A stretch of DNA of 64,000 nucleotides from ATZT02 sp046048135 (GCA_046048135.1 JBJOGR010000044.1:19936-83935); one strand, 5' to 3'; positions 35,266-43,304 are shown, counted from the first letter of the stretch. Numbers and translations: made by a program. The notes: a model not told the origin generated them from the letters alone.

Positions 35266-36648
35266 ATGGCGGGAAATATCAAACAATCAGCAAGTGCTCC
35301 ATTAAAAGTTGCACAACTAGAAGCAGACATAAAATCAGGAAAAATTGACACAGTAATTGTTGGTATTACTGACATGCAAGGCCGTTTGCAAGGTAAAAGA
35401 ATACATGCACCTTTCTTTTTAAAAGACACTATGAATCATGGAACAGAAGGTTGTAATTATTTATTAGCAGTTGATGTTGATATGAATACAGTTTCTGGTT
35501 TTGCAATGAGCTCTTGGGATTCAGGTTATGGCGACATGGTGATGGCGCCTGACTATGACACTCTTCGCTACATTCCCTGGCTTCCAGGTACTGCCATGGT
35601 TTTAGCTGATTTATTAAAAACTGATCACACAGATGTTTATGCATCCCCTAGACAAATTTTAAAGAAACAAATTAACAGATTAAAAGAACACAAACTTGTT
35701 CCTTACGTAGGAACAGAATTAGAATTTATAGTTTTTAAAGACACTTACGAAGAAGCATGGAATAAAGGCTACAAGGATTTAATTCCTGGAAATCAATACA
35801 ACGTTGATTATTCACTTCTTGGCACTACACGTGTTGAAGGTTTACTAAGAGCAATTCGTTTAGGAATGGATGGTGCAGGTCTAGAAGTTGAATCTGCAAA
35901 AGGTGAATGCAATTTTGGTCAGCATGAAATTGCTTTTAGATTTAAAGATGCATTGACCACAGCAGATAATCATGTGATCTACAAATTAGGTGCTAAAGAA
36001 ATAGCAGCTGAACAAAATATGTCTTTAACTTTCATGGCAAAGTTTAATGAACGTGAAGGAAGTTCCTGTCACATTCATTTATCTGTGCGTGGAGAAAATG
36101 ATGAACCTGTTATGGCCGATGATAAAGATTCTCAAGGATTAAGTGCTTTAGGAAAATCTTTTATTGCAGGACAACTTAAATATATGCGAGAAATGACACT
36201 ATTTTTTGCTCCAAATATTAATTCCTATAAACGTTATGTAGAAGGTTCATTTGCACCAACTGCCATGAAGTGGGGAAGAGACAATAGAACTTGTTCTATT
36301 CGCTTAGTAGGACATGGTCATTCACTTCGTTTTGAAAACAGAGTTCCAGGTGGAGATGTAAATCCATATCTAGCAGAAGCTGCCATGATTGCAGCAGGAA
36401 TTGCAGGAATCGAAGAGAAACTAACTTTGGAACCAGCATTTGAAGGAAATGCTTATGTTTCAGATGCAGTTAGAGTTCCTTCCACATTGACAAAAGCTGC
36501 AGATCTTTGGGAAAAGAGTGATTTTGTTGCCAAAGTATTTGGTCAAGAAGTTAAAGACCACTATTTAAATATGGCTAGAGTTGAAATAGCAGCATTTGAT
36601 AGAAGCATTACTGATTGGGAGAGATTCAGAAGCTTCGAAAGAATGTAG
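35266..36648 (+). CDS. Glutamine synthetase-family gamma-glutamyl ligase
   Basis: 460 residues. Catalytic core of the GS fold: VGTELEFIVF (metal Glu), VESAKGECNFGQHE, SSCHIHLSV and the ATP/substrate segments NSYKRYVEGSFAPTA, NRTCSIRLVG and RFENRVPGGDVNPYLAEA. The N-terminus resembles GlnA3/GlnA4/PuuA-type enzymes, which ligate glutamate to polyamines or ethanolamine, rather than true GlnA. Neighbours (aldehyde dehydrogenase, SDR, a PuuD-like hydrolase) support catabolism of an amine by the gamma-glutamyl route. Which amine cannot be told. Confidence 0.9.
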   Translation: MAGNIKQSASAPLKVAQLEADIKSGKIDTVIVGITDMQGRLQGKRIHAPFFLKDTMNHGTEGCNYLLAVDVDMNTVSGFAMSSWDSGYGDMVMAPDYDTLRYIPWLPGTAMVLADLLKTDHTDVYASPRQILKKQINRLKEHKLVPYVGTELEFIVFKDTYEEAWNKGYKDLIPGNQYNVDYSLLGTTRVEGLLRAIRLGMDGAGLEVESAKGECNFGQHEIAFRFKDALTTADNHVIYKLGAKEIAAEQNMSLTFMAKFNEREGSSCHIHLSVRGENDEPVMADDKDSQGLSALGKSFIAGQLKYMREMTLFFAPNINSYKRYVEGSFAPTAMKWGRDNRTCSIRLVGHGHSLRFENRVPGGDVNPYLAEAAMIAAGIAGIEEKLTLEPAFEGNAYVSDAVRVPSTLTKAADLWEKSDFVAKVFGQEVKDHYLNMARVEIAAFDRSITDWERFRSFERM

Positions 36649-36688
36649 TTATAAAGTAATTTAATCAAGAATTTAAGGGGTTAATAAA

Positions 36689-38053
36689 TTGACGACTTTG
36701 CATGATGTTATTTCTCCAATCAATGAGCAAAAGCTGACTCAAGTTCCAGCACTTTCTGCATCTCAGACAGTTGAGGCAATTACTAGATCGCAAAAAGCAT
36801 TTGAATCTTGGAAAAAAGTTTCACCTGCTGATAGAGCTAAATTACTAAGAAATTTTGCAAGTAAAGTTGAGGCAAATATTGAAGTTTTAGCAAAACTAGA
36901 AGTTGAAAATGCAGGTCACACAATTGGTAATGCCAGATGGGAAGCAAATAACGTAGTTAATGTTTTGAATTACTACGCAGGTGCTCCTGAAAGATTATTT
37001 GGAAGACAAATTCCAGTACCTGGTGGAGTTGATGTAACTTTTAGAGAACCAATTGGAGTTGTTGGAGTTATTGTTCCTTGGAATTTTCCAATGCCAATTG
37101 CCGGATGGGGATTTGCGCCGGCACTTGCCGCAGGTTGCACAGTTGTATTAAAACCTGCAGAAGTTACACCTTTAACTGCTATGAAGTTAGCCGAATTGGG
37201 TTTAGAAGCAGGACTTCCTGAAAATGTTTTCCAAGTTGTAACAGGTGCTGGAAAAATAGTTGGAGAAACTTTAGTTCAAGATCCAAGAGTTAGAAAAATA
37301 GTTTTCACAGGTTCTACAGAAATTGGTACACAGATTATGGCTAAATGTGCACCAAATGTTAAAAGAGTAACTCTGGAATTAGGTGGTAAATCTGCCAACG
37401 TTATTTTTGCTGATTCAGATTTAGAAAAAGCAGCAGCTAGTGCTCCTGGATCTGTATTTGATAATGCTGGACAAGATTGTTGTGCCAGATCTAGATTATT
37501 GATTGAAAAAAGTGCATTCGATAAATTTATGCCGCTTTTGGAAAAAGCAGTTAAGTCTTTTAAGTGCGCAGATCCATTTGATGCTTCAACTGAAATGGGA
37601 CCACTTATTACTAAAGCTCACATGGAGAAAGTTGCTTCATATGTAGATGAATCATTGGTTGCCTTTAGAGGAAGTGCACCATCTGGTTCTGGTTTTTGGT
37701 TTCCTCCCACTGTTTTACATATACAAGATAGAAATCATCGAGCACTAAAAGAAGAGATTTTTGGACCAGTTGTTTCTGTAGTCACATTTGAAGACGAAGA
37801 AGATGCAATTAATTTGGCGAATGATTCCGAATTTGGATTAAGTGGTTCTATCTGGACCAACAATGGTGCTAAAGCTTTAAGAGTTGCCCGTGGAATTGAA
37901 AGTGGCAACCTTTCTGTTAACTCTCATTCATCAGTTAGATATTGGACTCCATTTGGTGGGTTTAAAAAATCAGGTTTGGGACGTGAATTAGGTCCAGATG
38001 CACTAAACGCGTTTACCGAAGAAAAAAACGTATTTATAAATACAGAGATATAA
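36689..38053 (+). CDS. Aldehyde dehydrogenase family protein
   Basis: 454 residues from a TTG with TTAAGGGG upstream. NAD-binding and catalytic motifs are complete: VIVPWNFPMPIAGWGFAPALAAG, FTGSTEIG, ELGGKSANVIF (general-base Glu), QDCCARSR (catalytic Cys, in the form xDCCA with two cysteines) and EEIFGPVVSV. Slightly short for the family (usually near 480), mostly in the substrate-binding region around 335. Probably oxidises the gamma-glutamyl aminoaldehyde made in amine breakdown (PuuC-like role). Co-transcribed with the flanking genes. Confidence 0.9.
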   Translation: MTTLHDVISPINEQKLTQVPALSASQTVEAITRSQKAFESWKKVSPADRAKLLRNFASKVEANIEVLAKLEVENAGHTIGNARWEANNVVNVLNYYAGAPERLFGRQIPVPGGVDVTFREPIGVVGVIVPWNFPMPIAGWGFAPALAAGCTVVLKPAEVTPLTAMKLAELGLEAGLPENVFQVVTGAGKIVGETLVQDPRVRKIVFTGSTEIGTQIMAKCAPNVKRVTLELGGKSANVIFADSDLEKAAASAPGSVFDNAGQDCCARSRLLIEKSAFDKFMPLLEKAVKSFKCADPFDASTEMGPLITKAHMEKVASYVDESLVAFRGSAPSGSGFWFPPTVLHIQDRNHRALKEEIFGPVVSVVTFEDEEDAINLANDSEFGLSGSIWTNNGAKALRVARGIESGNLSVNSHSSVRYWTPFGGFKKSGLGRELGPDALNAFTEEKNVFINTEI

Positions 38054-38065
38054 GGAGAAAATATC

Positions 38066-38830
38066 TTGAAAAGACTAGAAGGAAGAGTTGCCACAATTAC
38101 TGGTGGCGGTTCAGGTATCGGTAGAGCAACTGCAATTCGATTTGCATCTGAAGGTGCTCATGTAGTTATTGCTGACATGGATGAAAAAAATGGACAAAGT
38201 GTGGCAAATGAAGTTAATGGCACATTCATAAAGTGCAATGTCACAGATAAGCAAAGTGTTGATAATTTATTTGCTGAAGTCTTCAAAAAGTTTGGCAAAA
38301 TTGATATTGCGTTTAACAATGCTGGCATTTCTCCACCAGATGATGATTCAATTTTGATTACCGAACTTGAAGCTTGGGATAAAGTTCAATTAGTCAATTT
38401 GACTTCAGTTTATTTATGCTGCAAAGCAGTATTGCCTTACATGTTAGAAGCTAAAAAGGGTTCAATTATTAATACCGCTTCTTTCGTGGCCACTTTGGCG
38501 GCTGCAACTTCTCAAATTTCTTACACTGCATCTAAAGGTGGAGTGCTTGCAATGACAAGAGAACTTGGTGTGCAATTTGCTCGCGAAGGAGTTCGAGTTA
38601 ACGCTTTATCTCCGGGGCCAATCAATACTCCACTTTTGCAAGAATTGTTTGCTAAAGACAAAGAAAGAGCACAACGTCGTTTAGTTCACATCCCAATGGG
38701 CAGATTTGGTGAAGCTCACGAAATTGCAGCAGCTGTTGCATTCTTAGCAAGTGATGATTCATCATTTATTACTGCATCAAATTTCTTAGTTGATGGTGGA
38801 ATTACAGGAGCTTATGTAACACCGCTATAA
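38066..38830 (+). CDS. Short-chain dehydrogenase/reductase
   Basis: 254 residues, TTG start with TAAGGAG. Classical SDR: TGGGSGIGRATA (11-22), acidic DMDEKN for NAD preference, NNAG, catalytic Ser in NTASF, YTASKGG (Tyr-Lys) and SPGPINTPLL. No close functional call is possible; the position directly after the aldehyde dehydrogenase (12 bases) suggests a step in the same amine or amino-alcohol pathway. The last codons form half of a palindrome shared with the convergent kinase gene. Confidence 0.9.
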   Translation: MKRLEGRVATITGGGSGIGRATAIRFASEGAHVVIADMDEKNGQSVANEVNGTFIKCNVTDKQSVDNLFAEVFKKFGKIDIAFNNAGISPPDDDSILITELEAWDKVQLVNLTSVYLCCKAVLPYMLEAKKGSIINTASFVATLAAATSQISYTASKGGVLAMTRELGVQFAREGVRVNALSPGPINTPLLQELFAKDKERAQRRLVHIPMGRFGEAHEIAAAVAFLASDDSSFITASNFLVDGGITGAYVTPL

Positions 38831-38842
38831 ATTTATAGCGGT
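38821..38842. terminator. Palindrome between convergent SDR and kinase genes
   Basis: A perfect palindrome of 22 bases with arms ACCGCTATAAA and TTTATAGCGGT. It contains both stop codons and the last codons of each gene, so both proteins end in Pro-Leu. No T-tract follows on either strand, so termination strength is uncertain. Confidence 0.5.
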
Positions 38843-39696
38843 CTTGCTCCACTAATTCTTACAGATTTTGCACCTAATTGGTTTGCTTTTTTTAAAGTAA
38901 TTTGTGGTTCATCTTTGTTGATAACACTTACTAAAAATCCTGCTGCAAAAGCATCTCCTGCTCCAATTAAATCAACAACTTCTACTGGTTCAGGAATATC
39001 TTTTATTTCAAATTCATTAGAAATCCATAGACTTTCTTTACTTCCTTGTTTCAAAATCAGATTTTTACATAAAGATTTTATTTCTGATATGTCACCTAGA
39101 ACTTCAGCTTCATCTTTATTTGCAAATAGATAATCCCATAAAGCAAGATCTTTTAATGCATTAAAACCATCATTATCAATTAAAGGCTGACTTGAGGCAA
39201 CATCAACAGAAGTTTTTAATCCATGCTCTTTAGAAACTTTAATTATTTCACCAATTGCCTTTTTAGTTTTTTTTCTCAATAAACTGTAGGCAGAAATATG
39301 AATTATTTCTGCCTGACTAAACCAATCTTTAGGGATATCTTCACTTGATAAGTAAACATTTGCACCAGGATCTGGAAACATTGTTCTTTCCCCTGTGGCA
39401 TCAATTAAAATGGCACAGCTTCCACTTGCGACATTGTTAGTTTTAACTAAATTTAATTTTAGATTAGGCCTATTAAGTTCTTCTAAAATTATTTTTCCTG
39501 TGTTGTCATTACCAATTCTTGCCACTAGTCCAACTTCTAAGTTTTGAGTTGAAGCCCAAACTGCGGTATTGGTAGCAGATCCTCCACCTTGCATTTTTAT
39601 ATTTGCTTGAGTATCTGAACCAAAAGCTATTTCATCTTTATGAGATATCAAGATGTCTTGCATGACATCTCCTACGAAAATGATTTTTACAGTCAT
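38833..39696 (-). CDS. psuK: PfkB-family carbohydrate kinase, probable pseudouridine kinase
   Basis: 287 residues. Ribokinase fold with the N-terminal GGSATNTAVWAS signature and the C-terminal VDLIGAGDAFAAGFL motif with its catalytic Asp. It overlaps psuG by one base on the same strand, as in pseudouridine operons where the kinase makes pseudouridine 5'-phosphate for PsuG. Substrate assignment is by context; by sequence alone another nucleoside or sugar kinase is possible. Confidence 0.82.
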   Translation of the reverse strand: MTVKIIFVGDVMQDILISHKDEIAFGSDTQANIKMQGGGSATNTAVWASTQNLEVGLVARIGNDNTGKIILEELNRPNLKLNLVKTNNVASGSCAILIDATGERTMFPDPGANVYLSSEDIPKDWFSQAEIIHISAYSLLRKKTKKAIGEIIKVSKEHGLKTSVDVASSQPLIDNDGFNALKDLALWDYLFANKDEAEVLGDISEIKSLCKNLILKQGSKESLWISNEFEIKDIPEPVEVVDLIGAGDAFAAGFLVSVINKDEPQITLKKANQLGAKSVRISGARPL

Positions 39697-40592
39697 TATT
39701 TTGCGATAGCTACTGCGATTTGCGCAGCAAGTTGAGCATTACTTTTAACTAAGGCCACATTTGCCTTTAATGATTGACCTTGAGATTCAGAATGCATTAG
39801 ACCTAGAAGAAATGGAGTCACAGCTTTGCCTGAAATATTTTGCTCTTTAGCTAATTTCATTCCTTTTTCTAATATTTTTTGTTCTAGTTGCGGATCAAAT
39901 TCATCTTCTTTATTAATAGGATTTGCAATTAGTACTGATTCTGAGAAGTTATTTGTTTTTCTAAATTTAAATATTTCTGCTACCTCTTCAACTTTGTCTA
40001 CTTTTTCTCCGATATCAAAACCTGAATCTTTAATCCAAAATCCTGGAAAATCATTGGTTTTCCAACCATAAACTGGCACATGCCAAGTTTCCAATCTTTC
40101 TAACGTTGCCGATACATCCAAAATAGATTTAATTCCACTTGATACAACCACAATTGGAATTTGAGCTAAGGCTGTAATGTCACCTGATTCATCGAATGTT
40201 TCTATTGAGCCTTTATGAACTCCACCTAATCCACCTGTTGCAAAGGTTGTGATTCCACTTAAATGTGCAATCCAAGCTGTACTTGCCACAGTTGTTGCTC
40301 CAGATTGTTTTCTGGTTACACAATGAGCAATATCGCGAATACCTAGTTTTAAAATATTGGGATCCGTTGCAACTTGAGTCAATTGGTTTTCATCTAAACC
40401 AACACATATTTCTCCATTTAAAATTGCAATGGTTGCAGGAACTGCTCCTTGTTCGATAACAACTTGTTCAATTTCTTGGGCGATTTTGAAATTATCAGGA
40501 CGAGGTAATCCATGGGCAATAATTGTTGATTCTAATGCCACAATTGCTTTTTTGTCATTTAATGCTTCTTGAACTTTCGAACTTATTTTCAT
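39696..40592 (-). CDS. psuG: Pseudouridine-5'-phosphate glycosidase
   Basis: 298 residues of the IndA/PsuG family: VALESTIIAHGLPRPDN at the N-terminus, GAVPATIAILNGEICVG, the RKQSGATTVASTAW segment, FATGGLGGVH and VVSSGIKSILDV. Length normal. It splits pseudouridine 5'-phosphate into uracil and ribose 5-phosphate, recovering both from RNA breakdown products. Between the PuuD-like amidase gene (4-base overlap) and the kinase gene (1-base overlap), so the three are translated together. Confidence 0.94.
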   Translation of the reverse strand: MKISSKVQEALNDKKAIVALESTIIAHGLPRPDNFKIAQEIEQVVIEQGAVPATIAILNGEICVGLDENQLTQVATDPNILKLGIRDIAHCVTRKQSGATTVASTAWIAHLSGITTFATGGLGGVHKGSIETFDESGDITALAQIPIVVVSSGIKSILDVSATLERLETWHVPVYGWKTNDFPGFWIKDSGFDIGEKVDKVEEVAEIFKFRKTNNFSESVLIANPINKEDEFDPQLEQKILEKGMKLAKEQNISGKAVTPFLLGLMHSESQGQSLKANVALVKSNAQLAAQIAVAIAK

Positions 40593-41278
40593 TTTTTACA
40601 AGCTTTAACTAAAGCTTCAAATAATCTTTTATCTTCACTCATTTCAGGATGCCACTGTACTCCGAGAGAAAATTTTCTGTTTGTGTCTTCTAAGACTTCA
40701 ATTGTGTCATCTTCTGCCCAGCCGGTAATTGTTAAGTTTCCTGGATTTTCTACTGCTTGATGATGAGAAGAATTAACAATGGTTTCAGTGGAATTTAATA
40801 TTTTTGAGATTAACGAGTCTTTAGTAAATCGAGCACCATGATTTACAAATTGAGCAGGAGCTGGGCGATGATTTAATTTTGTAACATCTGGTAAATGTTG
40901 AATTAAAGTTCCACCTTCACTAACCGCCATAATTTGTAAACCTCGACAAATTCCAAGAAAAGGTAAATCAATTTCTTTAGCTTTTTTATATAAACTTATT
41001 TCTCCCGCATCTCTTGCAATTCTTGGTTTATCACTAGTCTCATGTGGATTTTGCTTATAAAGTCTTGCATCAATGTCTGCACCACCTGCAATTATTAATC
41101 CATCTAATTTTTCTAAAACATGAGAACCTTGCTCATCAGGTGGAAGTATTACGGCACGACCACCACTTTGTGTAACTGAAGAAACATATTCAAAAGGTAA
41201 AACTGCTGCAGTGATATCCCAAGCGCCCCACTTGGCAGGTTCGACGTAACAAGAAATTCCTATAACTGGTGAATACAT
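40589..41278 (-). CDS. Gamma-glutamyl-GABA hydrolase (PuuD-like), class I GATase fold
   Basis: 229 residues from ATG 41278 (MYSPVIGISCYVEPAKWG). Peptidase C26 fold with nucleophile Cys in FLGICRGLQ and the catalytic His-Glu in GVQWHPE, plus NSSHHQAV. PuuD cleaves gamma-glutamyl-GABA, the last step of the putrescine route whose ligase and dehydrogenase homologues lie on the other strand nearby. The frame extends to 41308, but that Met-poor extension is not family-like. First gene of the unit with psuG and psuK. Confidence 0.88.
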   Translation of the reverse strand: MYSPVIGISCYVEPAKWGAWDITAAVLPFEYVSSVTQSGGRAVILPPDEQGSHVLEKLDGLIIAGGADIDARLYKQNPHETSDKPRIARDAGEISLYKKAKEIDLPFLGICRGLQIMAVSEGGTLIQHLPDVTKLNHRPAPAQFVNHGARFTKDSLISKILNSTETIVNSSHHQAVENPGNLTITGWAEDDTIEVLEDTNRKFSLGVQWHPEMSEDKRLFEALVKACKK

Positions 41279-41313
41279 GAATGTAGTCTTGCATAACTTT
41301 ATTTTCATTCAAT

Positions 41314-41337
41314 GGGAGTGATTAAGAAACCACTCCC
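41314..41337. repeat. Hairpin between tRNA-like gene and PuuD-like gene
   Basis: Arms GGGAGTG (41314-41320) and CACTCCC (41331-41337) with a 10-base loop. No T-tract on either strand. It lies just downstream of the tRNA-like gene and may be a processing or weak termination site. Confidence 0.45.
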
Positions 41338-41345
41338 ACCGAGTG

Positions 41346-41418
41346 AGCCGTTGATGGGATTTGAACCCACACTTTTTCCCTGCGAGTGGAAATGCTCTTT
41401 CCTTTGAGCTACAGCGGC
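41346..41418 (-). tRNA. tRNA-like gene, anticodon unclear (TCG by geometry)
   Basis: The minus strand folds into a standard 73-base cloverleaf: acceptor GCCGCTG/CAACGGC (one C-A mismatch at the fifth pair), D-arm GCTC/GAGC with GG in the loop, anticodon stem TTTCC/GGGAA, five-base variable loop, T-arm GTGGG/CCCAT with loop TTCAAAT, discriminator T and no encoded CCA. The loop is ACTCGCA, which puts TCG at 34-36 (Arg) but gives C at position 33, nearly always T, and C at 37. Shifting the loop by one gives T33-CGC-A37 but breaks the stem. It may be a functional odd tRNA, a decaying one, or a tRNA-like RNA. Confidence 0.6.
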
Positions 41419-41517
41419 GTTTTAATAGATTTACATTTTGAAAACCTTCTTAAAAAAATTAAATATTTTTTGTTAATAACTCATGGTTGTGGATTAAGTC
41501 AAAAGACGTACAAAAGA

Positions 41518-41546
41518 TTGACAGGTCTTTTTTAAAATGTCAGAAT
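41518..41546 (+). promoter_or_regulatory. Promoter of the putative small RNA
   Basis: A perfect TTGACA (41518-41523), 17-base spacer and CAGAAT (41541-41546). The expected start near 41552-41554 coincides with the block complementary to the tRNA-like anticodon arm. Confidence 0.5.
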
Positions 41547-41551
41547 TAACG

Positions 41552-41624
41552 TGCGAGTGGAATTTAAATTATCCTTTGAGACTTTCCCATTTGGCCCCGT
41601 GAAAGCGGGGCCAAATCATTTTTA
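41552..41624 (+). ncRNA. Putative small RNA (or attenuated moeZ leader)
   Basis: Between a TTGACA promoter and a strong intrinsic terminator there is no open frame on this strand, giving an RNA of about 70 bases. Its 5' part TGCGAGTGGAA is the exact complement of the anticodon arm of the adjacent tRNA-like gene, and TCCTTTGAG (41572-41580) is complementary to that gene's D-arm, in the order needed for an antiparallel duplex. Alternatively the element is the leader of moeZ ending in an attenuator, or a decayed partial tRNA copy. Confidence 0.45.
41589..41623 (+). terminator. Intrinsic terminator before moeZ
   Basis: Perfect 11-base arms ATTTGGCCCCG (41589-41599) and CGGGGCCAAAT (41606-41616) with loop TGAAAG, followed by CATTTTT. 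The plus strand has the T-tract, the minus strand does not. No plus-strand protein gene ends here, so it terminates a non-coding transcript. Confidence 0.75.
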
Positions 41625-41630
41625 CAAGTC

Positions 41631-41657
41631 TTGCAAGATTTAAAAAACATTTATGCT
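41631..41657 (+). promoter_or_regulatory. Possible moeZ promoter
   Basis: TTGCAA (41631-41636) and TATGCT (41652-41657) separated by 15 bases lie just after the terminator and 13 bases before the chosen GTG. The short spacer makes this a moderate call. Confidence 0.35.
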
Positions 41658-41670
41658 CTACGGTAGTAGT

Positions 41671-42846
41671 GTGAAGATTCAACCACTAGTCATAAATTCA
41701 AAAGAAATTTCTATTGAAGAAATTAAGCGCTATTCGCGTCATATTCTTCTTCCAGAAATTGGATTAGAAAATCAAAAACGAATCTCTAATTCAAAAATAT
41801 TAGTAATTGGAGCAGGTGGTCTTGGTTCACCTATCCTTCTTTATTTAGCAGCATCAGGAGTTAAAGAATTAGGAATATGTGACTTTGATGTAGTTGATGA
41901 AACAAATCTTCAACGCCAAATTCTTTTTAATAACCAAAGTATTGGAAAAGATAAAGCACAAGAAGCAAAAGAAAAAATTAATGAATTAAATCCAAATGTC
42001 AAAGTAACAGTATTTAATGAAATGATTACATCAAAAAATGCTGAAAAGATTGTAAAAGATTTTGACTTGGTTATAGATGGAAGCGATAATTTTGCAACAA
42101 GGTATTTATTAAATGATGTGTGTGTAATTTTAGATAAACCATATATTTGGGCAAGTATTTATCGATTTGATGGTCAATTAAGTGTGTTTTGGAAAAAACA
42201 TGGACCATGTTATAGATGCTTGCATCCTGAACCTCCTCCAACAAACATGGTTCAAACTTGTGCATCAGGTGGAGTTTTAGCAAGCATGTGCGCCACGATT
42301 GCATCTTTACAAGTCACTCAAGCTTTGCAATTAATTACTGGAGTGGGAGATGTATTAATTGGACAAGTGCTTTCTTACTCAGCTCTTGATGCCAACTTTA
42401 GAAAAGTAAAAGTGGATAAAGATCCAGATTGTGTCATTTGTGGTAAAAATCCATCGATTACTTCACTAATTGACTATGAGCAATTTTGTGGACCTGTTAA
42501 ACCTAGAAAAGATCCAGGAATAAAAGCGATTGAGTTAAAACAAATGTTAGATAAGAGAAATAAGAATGAATTAGATTTTTTATTAGTAGATATTAGAGAA
42601 GAACCGGAAAAAAATCTTGTAGAAATTGAAGGTTCAATTTATATAAACAAGGATGACATATTTGCAAACGACGGGATTTCGTTAATTCCAAAAGATAAAC
42701 AAGTGGTGCTTTATTGCCGATCTGGAAATCGCTCCACAGAAGTGATGAATTATTTGAAACACAATGGATTCTTGGAAGTAACCCATTTAGAAGGTGGGAT
42801 TATTTCTTGGGTTCAAGAGGTTGAAACTCACAAAGCTTCCTATTAG
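41671..42846 (+). CDS. moeZ: Adenylyltransferase/sulfurtransferase MoeZ
   Basis: 391 residues from GTG 41671. N-terminal ThiF/MoeB domain (about 12-250): IKRYSRHILLPEIG, GAGGLGSPILLYLAASG (ATP site), DxxNLQRQ and two zinc C-x-x-C pairs (CYRCLHPEP, CVICG). The active-site Cys region is MVQTCASGGV. C-terminal rhodanese domain (about 285-388) with the active-site loop YCRSGNRST. It activates sulfur-carrier proteins by adenylation and thiocarboxylation for molybdopterin, cysteine or thiouridine synthesis. An in-frame ATG at 41653 is part of the -10 region, so I prefer the GTG. Confidence 0.93.
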   Translation: MKIQPLVINSKEISIEEIKRYSRHILLPEIGLENQKRISNSKILVIGAGGLGSPILLYLAASGVKELGICDFDVVDETNLQRQILFNNQSIGKDKAQEAKEKINELNPNVKVTVFNEMITSKNAEKIVKDFDLVIDGSDNFATRYLLNDVCVILDKPYIWASIYRFDGQLSVFWKKHGPCYRCLHPEPPPTNMVQTCASGGVLASMCATIASLQVTQALQLITGVGDVLIGQVLSYSALDANFRKVKVDKDPDCVICGKNPSITSLIDYEQFCGPVKPRKDPGIKAIELKQMLDKRNKNELDFLLVDIREEPEKNLVEIEGSIYINKDDIFANDGISLIPKDKQVVLYCRSGNRSTEVMNYLKHNGFLEVTHLEGGIISWVQEVETHKASY

Positions 42847-42950
42847 TTCTCTCACGAAATGACCCTGCAAGTCATGGTGAAATCGTGCATTTCATAGACT
42901 ATTTATTCGGTTATTCAAAAAGCTGAGAAAAACTAAGAGTTAAGAGAGGT

Positions 42951-43169
42951 ATGGCAAAAGACGGGGCTATTGAACTAGAAGGCACCATTGCAGAGACCCT
43001 GCCAAATGCGATGTTTAAAGTTCAACTAGACAACGGCCATATGGTTTTAGCTCACATCAGCGGCAAAATGAGAATGCACTACATCAGAATTTTGCCTGAC
43101 GATCGCGTAATCGTGGAGTTATCTCCTTACGATTTAACTCGCGGTCGGATTGTTTACCGCTACAAGTAA
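42951..43169 (+). CDS. infA: Translation initiation factor IF-1
   Basis: 72 residues, a single OB fold: MAKDGAIELEGTI, FKVQLDNGHMVLAHISGKMR and YDLTRGRIVYRYK. Normal length. IF-1 binds the 30S A site during initiation. Starts the infA-rpmJ-rpsM-rpsK-rpsD-rpoA-rplQ block. AGAGAGG lies just 1 base before the ATG, an unusually tight spacing. Confidence 0.97.
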   Translation: MAKDGAIELEGTIAETLPNAMFKVQLDNGHMVLAHISGKMRMHYIRILPDDRVIVELSPYDLTRGRIVYRYK

Positions 43170-43190
43170 CAACTATTACTAAAGGAAAGT

Positions 43191-43304
43191 ATGAAAGTAC
43201 AACCAAGTGTTAAGAAGATTTGCGACAAGTGCAAAGTAATTCGTCGACACAAAAAAGTAATGGTTATTTGTGAAAACCCAAGACACAAACAACGTCAAGG
43301 CTAA
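43191..43304 (+). CDS. rpmJ: 50S ribosomal protein L36
   Basis: 37 residues (MKVQPSVKKICDKCKVIRRH). It is the zinc-binding type: C11, C14, C27 and H32 are all present. A strong AAAGGAAAG ribosome site precedes the ATG, 21 bases after infA. Sits in the large-subunit core. Confidence 0.97.
   Translation: MKVQPSVKKICDKCKVIRRHKKVMVICENPRHKQRQG

Larger units (their letters stand above)
41279..41670. other. Longest gap without a protein gene
   Basis: From the PuuD-like start to the moeZ start I find a hairpin, the tRNA-like gene (minus), an AT-rich stretch (41419-41517) with an A-run/T-run near-palindrome that may be promoter DNA for the tRNA, and the putative small RNA with its own promoter and terminator (plus). 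No open frame of note. Confidence 0.7.

Noticed and set aside
41551..41580. A second tRNA gene on the minus strand
   Set aside because: Only D-arm and anticodon-arm segments resemble the neighbouring tRNA-like gene; no T-arm or acceptor stem can be found.
41346..41624. Attachment-site duplication left by an integrated element at the tRNA
   Set aside because: The repeated blocks match the D- and anticodon arms rather than the 3' end used by integrases, lie on the 5' side of the tRNA, and no integrase or cargo lies between.
41653..41670. ATG 41653 as moeZ start
   Set aside because: This ATG is part of a TATGCT -10-like box and adds six non-conserved residues; GTG 41671 is more likely.
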